Assembly: GCA_003133815.1 (NCBI GenBank)
Contig: PKZR01000402.1
Span: 281 to 8,362 of the forward strand
Origin: Limisphaerales bacterium
GTDB lineage: Bacteria; Verrucomicrobiota; Verrucomicrobiia; Limisphaerales; UBA11358
Reading direction: 5' to 3'
DNA length: 8,082 nt
Positions 5,833-8,082 of this stretch are shown here, in pieces. A program made the position numbers and the translations under genes. How positions within the stretch are numbered: the first letter of the stretch is position 1; every line of letters begins with the position of its first letter. The notes below the pieces were generated by a model. It made no database searches. It was given only the letters and a program-made list of their open reading frames with translations, and was not told the DNA's origin.

Positions 5833-6660
5833 TCAGTTGAGAATGCCGAATTCCGACGCGGCGTTGGTAAGAAAATCCAGCCGCGCCAGCAAATGCGGAT
5901 GCGTGCTGTAAAGTGTGCGGTATTTCACGAAGAATTCCCCGCTATGCTCGCGCCATTGTTTCTTTGCCTCGCCAATGTTGACACGACCGGCCAGTTGCGC
6001 ACCGACGGTGGCGTTGATGAGGGCAAGCTGGCTGGCTTTCAAACTTCCCGAACAATACAGGCCGACCCGGTCGCAGGTGAATTCCGAGCGTCAGGAATGC
6101 CAGAGGTTCACCCAGATGAGCCAGCCGCCCATTTTGGCGAGCTTCTGGCTGATGTTCAGGTGTCCCGCCCAATGATGTCCGAGTTCATGGCCGACGAGCC
6201 ACGACAACTGCTGCAGGTCGCCCTTGAGCAGGATGGAATCCACAGCCCCCGAATAAAGCACGACCATCCGCCGTCCGAAAATCTTGGTGGCGATGGAATT
6301 CCACGCGTTCTCCTGAATCACATAGACGTCGGGCATCTCCATGCCGAGCTTTTCGCAGCTTGCCTGCGCAATGCGGAAGACTTCCTGCAACTGAGTTTCG
6401 GACACCCGCACAGCATTGGTCTTGAGATGGGCTGCAAACCACAACCGACCCATGAGATGCAACAGCTCAAGTATGCCGATGACAATCAATACGATGCCAA
6501 ATGTGCTGACGATCCAGAGAATCAGGACAATCCATACAGGAAAGGATGCGATGTATAGCCATACCAATGCGGTTTTTTCCTTGGGATCCCGGAGTTGATC
6601 CGAATTGATGGTTATGTTCGGCTGGGTCAGATAAGACGGAATGGTTGTTTCATTGTCCAT
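5833..6660 (-). pseudogene. M48-family zinc metallopeptidase, interrupted by in-frame TGA
   Basis: Reading from the ATG at 6660, the frame encodes a polar tip of about 30 residues, a hydrophobic stretch at about 31-69 (one or two membrane spans), and then an M48 peptidase domain. VGHELGHHWAGH carries the zinc-binding HExxH (His158, Glu159, His162). A TGA at 6091-6093 stops translation after residue 189. The same frame then continues without a shift to 5833: RSEFTCDRVGL, with Glu193 expected to be the third zinc ligand, then the M48-like STHPHLLARL near the end. Total length would be 275 codons. Restoring Arg by CGA, one C-to-T step away, is the simplest ancestral state. The truncated product lacks a zinc ligand and should be inactive. 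Other genes here end in TGA, so a reassigned code is unlikely. A sequencing error is possible. An IS lies about 93 bp upstream. Confidence 0.85.
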
Positions 6661-6753
6661 AATTCAGGTCGTTTTGGGTTGTATATTAGTCTGAACCAGC
6701 GGTCTTGATACGCCAGCCACCAAATCTTGTCCAGCCAGATTAATGATAAGAAA

Positions 6754-6772
6754 TCACAACTGTCCGGTTTAG
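6754..6772 (+). repeat. Left terminal inverted repeat of the IS
   Basis: TCACAACTGTCCGGTTTAG pairs with the reverse complement of 8064-8082 at 17 of 19 positions, with mismatches at positions 5 and 17. The transposase stop codon (complement of 6769-6771) lies inside this repeat. Confidence 0.85.
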
Positions 6773-7938
6773 AAACCCGGTAAACATTGATGGTTTTGCG
6801 GGTCGGCTGGTGGGATTGGTGGTGGCAGCTGAGAAAGCGCCTGTGAAAGGGGCATTTTCTCGAAGAGCGTCAGGCTCAAGATCTGTAGAATTGTGTAGAG
6901 GCTGGCCTCCAGATGCAGACGTTTTTTCAAAATTGCGACGAGCAGATAGACGGCAATGGCCGTCCAGATTTGGGTATGCACCGCATTGGGCGACGTGCCG
7001 TAAAAAGCTTTGATCCGCCGATGTTGCTTGAGCCATTTGAAGAACAGTTCGATCTGCCAGCGGCCCTGAAAGAGTTGGGCGATGGTCAAAGCCGGCACGG
7101 TGAAATTATTGGTCAGAAAGACCAGGGATTTGCCGGTGAGCGGGTCACGATAGCCGATGCGGCGGAGCGGGGCGGGATAATCGTGCTGCACCGCCAAGCC
7201 GGTCAGCACCACGGTCTGGTCAAAACGCAGGCCCGTGGTTTTATCCACCGGCCGGGAGTAGCGGCGGGCGCACCGGAAGTTTTGCTTGGCGCGGGTAACG
7301 AAGAAGGCTCCGCATTGATGCAGCCGATGCCAGCGGGCAAAGTCCAGATAGCCGCGGTCCATGATATAGAAGGAACCGGCTTCCCAGACCAGTTGGTCGA
7401 GGATGTTGACGTCATGAACGCTGCCTGGCGTGATAATGATGACGGTGGGAAAGTTGCCCTGGAGCGTCAGCAGCGTGTGGAGTTTGATGGCGGCTTTGGC
7501 GCAGCGGAAGGTGGCCCACGGAAAGAGCGAGAGGCAGAGGTCGATGGTGGTGGAGTCCAACGCATAGGCGGCGGCTTGGAGTTCAAAGCGGAACGGCTCA
7601 TCGGCGTAGAGCGTGGCCGCTTGCTGGATGAGGACGCGGGCAAAGTCGGCAAAGATGCGCCAGTCGCGTTTTTCATTGGCGTCAGCCAGCGTGCTGCGGG
7701 AAGTGGGTTGACGGATGCCGGCGTGATAGAGCTTGGGTCCGAAAGAGACCAGACAGGTTTCGATGTCGCGCAAACTTTCACGCCACGTCAGTTGGACGAA
7801 GGCCAGCACGAGGAAGTGTTCGTAAGCGGGGAGTTTGCGGACGCGGAAGTTGCCGTGGTAACGGGCGACACACTTGTCGAACTCGTATTGGGGCAAGAAG
7901 TCGAGGAGTTGGGCGAAGACGGTGCGACCTTCGTTCAT
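6769..7938 (-). CDS. IS4-family DDE transposase
   Basis: The 389-residue protein starts MNEGRTVFAQLLDFLP, the usual beginning of this family, so the ATG complementary to 7936-7938 is chosen over one 90 nt upstream. Residues about 1-75 form a DUF4372-like N-terminal domain (FVQLTWRESLRDIE). The DDE core follows: Asp128 in YALDSTTIDL, Asp194 in YIMDRGYLDF, and Glu297 in RWQIELFFKWLKQHRRIK, which matches the IS4 Y/R-E-K signature region. All three catalytic residues are present and the frame is intact, so the enzyme is probably active. It would cut and paste its own element by binding the inverted ends. There is no recognisable ribosome binding site. The C-terminal proline-rich tail ends inside the left terminal repeat. 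Confidence 0.93.
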   Translation of the reverse strand: MNEGRTVFAQLLDFLPQYEFDKCVARYHGNFRVRKLPAYEHFLVLAFVQLTWRESLRDIETCLVSFGPKLYHAGIRQPTSRSTLADANEKRDWRIFADFARVLIQQAATLYADEPFRFELQAAAYALDSTTIDLCLSLFPWATFRCAKAAIKLHTLLTLQGNFPTVIIITPGSVHDVNILDQLVWEAGSFYIMDRGYLDFARWHRLHQCGAFFVTRAKQNFRCARRYSRPVDKTTGLRFDQTVVLTGLAVQHDYPAPLRRIGYRDPLTGKSLVFLTNNFTVPALTIAQLFQGRWQIELFFKWLKQHRRIKAFYGTSPNAVHTQIWTAIAVYLLVAILKKRLHLEASLYTILQILSLTLFEKMPLSQALSQLPPPIPPADPQNHQCLPGF

Positions 7939-8063
7939 AGGGTGAAAAACCGCAGGAATGCGGGAAACCACCCTCAAGGAATCGTCGCAGAATTGAAATC
8001 GAAAAAAGTCCAAACAGCGGAAATACATCGGTTTTACCGAATCGGAATCGCTGTCACTGAAAA

Positions 8064-8082
8064 CTTAACCGGACAGTAGTGA
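8064..8082 (-). repeat. Right terminal inverted repeat of the IS
   Basis: Read on the minus strand this is TCACTACTGTCCGGTTAAG, matching the left repeat at 17 of 19 positions. It ends exactly at the window edge, about 125 bp upstream of the transposase start. Confidence 0.85.

Larger units (their letters stand above)
6754..8082 (-). mobile_element. IS4-family insertion sequence (DUF4372-type), essentially complete
   Basis: A single transposase gene fills the element and 19-bp imperfect inverted repeats mark both ends, giving a size of about 1.33 kb. The left end is in an intergenic stretch upstream of the peptidase gene. The right end coincides with the last base of the window, so the target duplication cannot be verified. 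If the outer four bases of each repeat are not part of the element, the ends would be nearer 6759 and 8077. Confidence 0.85.

Noticed and set aside
6091..6093. TGA in the peptidase as a selenocysteine or reassigned codon
   Set aside because: Position 190 is not a catalytic site in M48 enzymes and I see no convincing SECIS hairpin. Other intact genes here end in TGA, so the standard code applies.
5782..6558. A 258-codon plus-strand open frame over the peptidase region
   Set aside because: It is antisense to the M48 peptidase, whose HELGHH and STHPH motifs are clear. The plus-strand product shows no recognisable feature.
6913..8079. A 388-codon open frame on the plus strand opposite the transposase
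   Set aside because: It is fully antisense to an intact DDE transposase with all catalytic residues. Its product is a low-complexity Gly/Glu/Val-rich sequence with no domain, as expected from the GC bias of the opposite strand.

Overview
The window looks like a piece of a Gram-negative chromosome, most likely from the Verrucomicrobiota. This rests on the resemblance of several proteins to sets I recall from that phylum: a membrane protein with a CPIC motif, a CACGCG-headed outer-membrane barrel, and paired SCO-like copper chaperones. It also fits the near absence of Shine-Dalgarno sequences. The assignment is an inference from protein character, not from a marker gene. The final base coincides with the outer end of an insertion-sequence terminal repeat, which suggests an assembly break.

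Layout. Positions 1-261 hold the 5' part of a minus-strand membrane protein that runs off the left edge. Divergent from it, with a good sigma-70-like promoter, is a lipoprotein beta-propeller of the arylsulfotransferase/PQQ-like type (433-1551). Next comes a same-strand group of four genes: a small membrane-anchored protein with a CPxC motif (about 1697-2077), a predicted outer-membrane beta-barrel with a CACGCG motif at its mature N-terminus (2183-3154), a classical SCO1/SenC protein (3162-3839), and a lipoprotein joining a CusF-like copper-binding domain to a second SCO-like domain (3844-4734). The last three genes are separated by only 7 and 4 nt. Cu(I)-type ligands recur (CxxxC, Cx5C, clustered Met, CxCxC, CPxC), so I read the group as an envelope copper-handling or cytochrome oxidase maturation module. 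The beta-barrel and the small CPxC protein have no assigned function.

Directly after the last SCO gene, 4745-4870 contains a decayed copy of the 3' end of the beta-propeller gene, including the position of its stop codon. The four-gene group is therefore bracketed by two direct, diverged copies of one gene end about 3.3 kb apart. To me this is the most unexpected feature of the window.

The right half is on the minus strand. It holds three short genes (a 52-aa conserved-looking protein, a CsbD-like stress protein and a 78-aa exported protein) with a possible control region upstream. Beyond them is an M48 metallopeptidase broken by an in-frame TGA just before its third zinc ligand. The window ends with an essentially complete IS4-family (DUF4372-type) insertion sequence with 19-bp inverted ends (6754-8082). 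The IS lies about 93 bp upstream of the broken peptidase gene.
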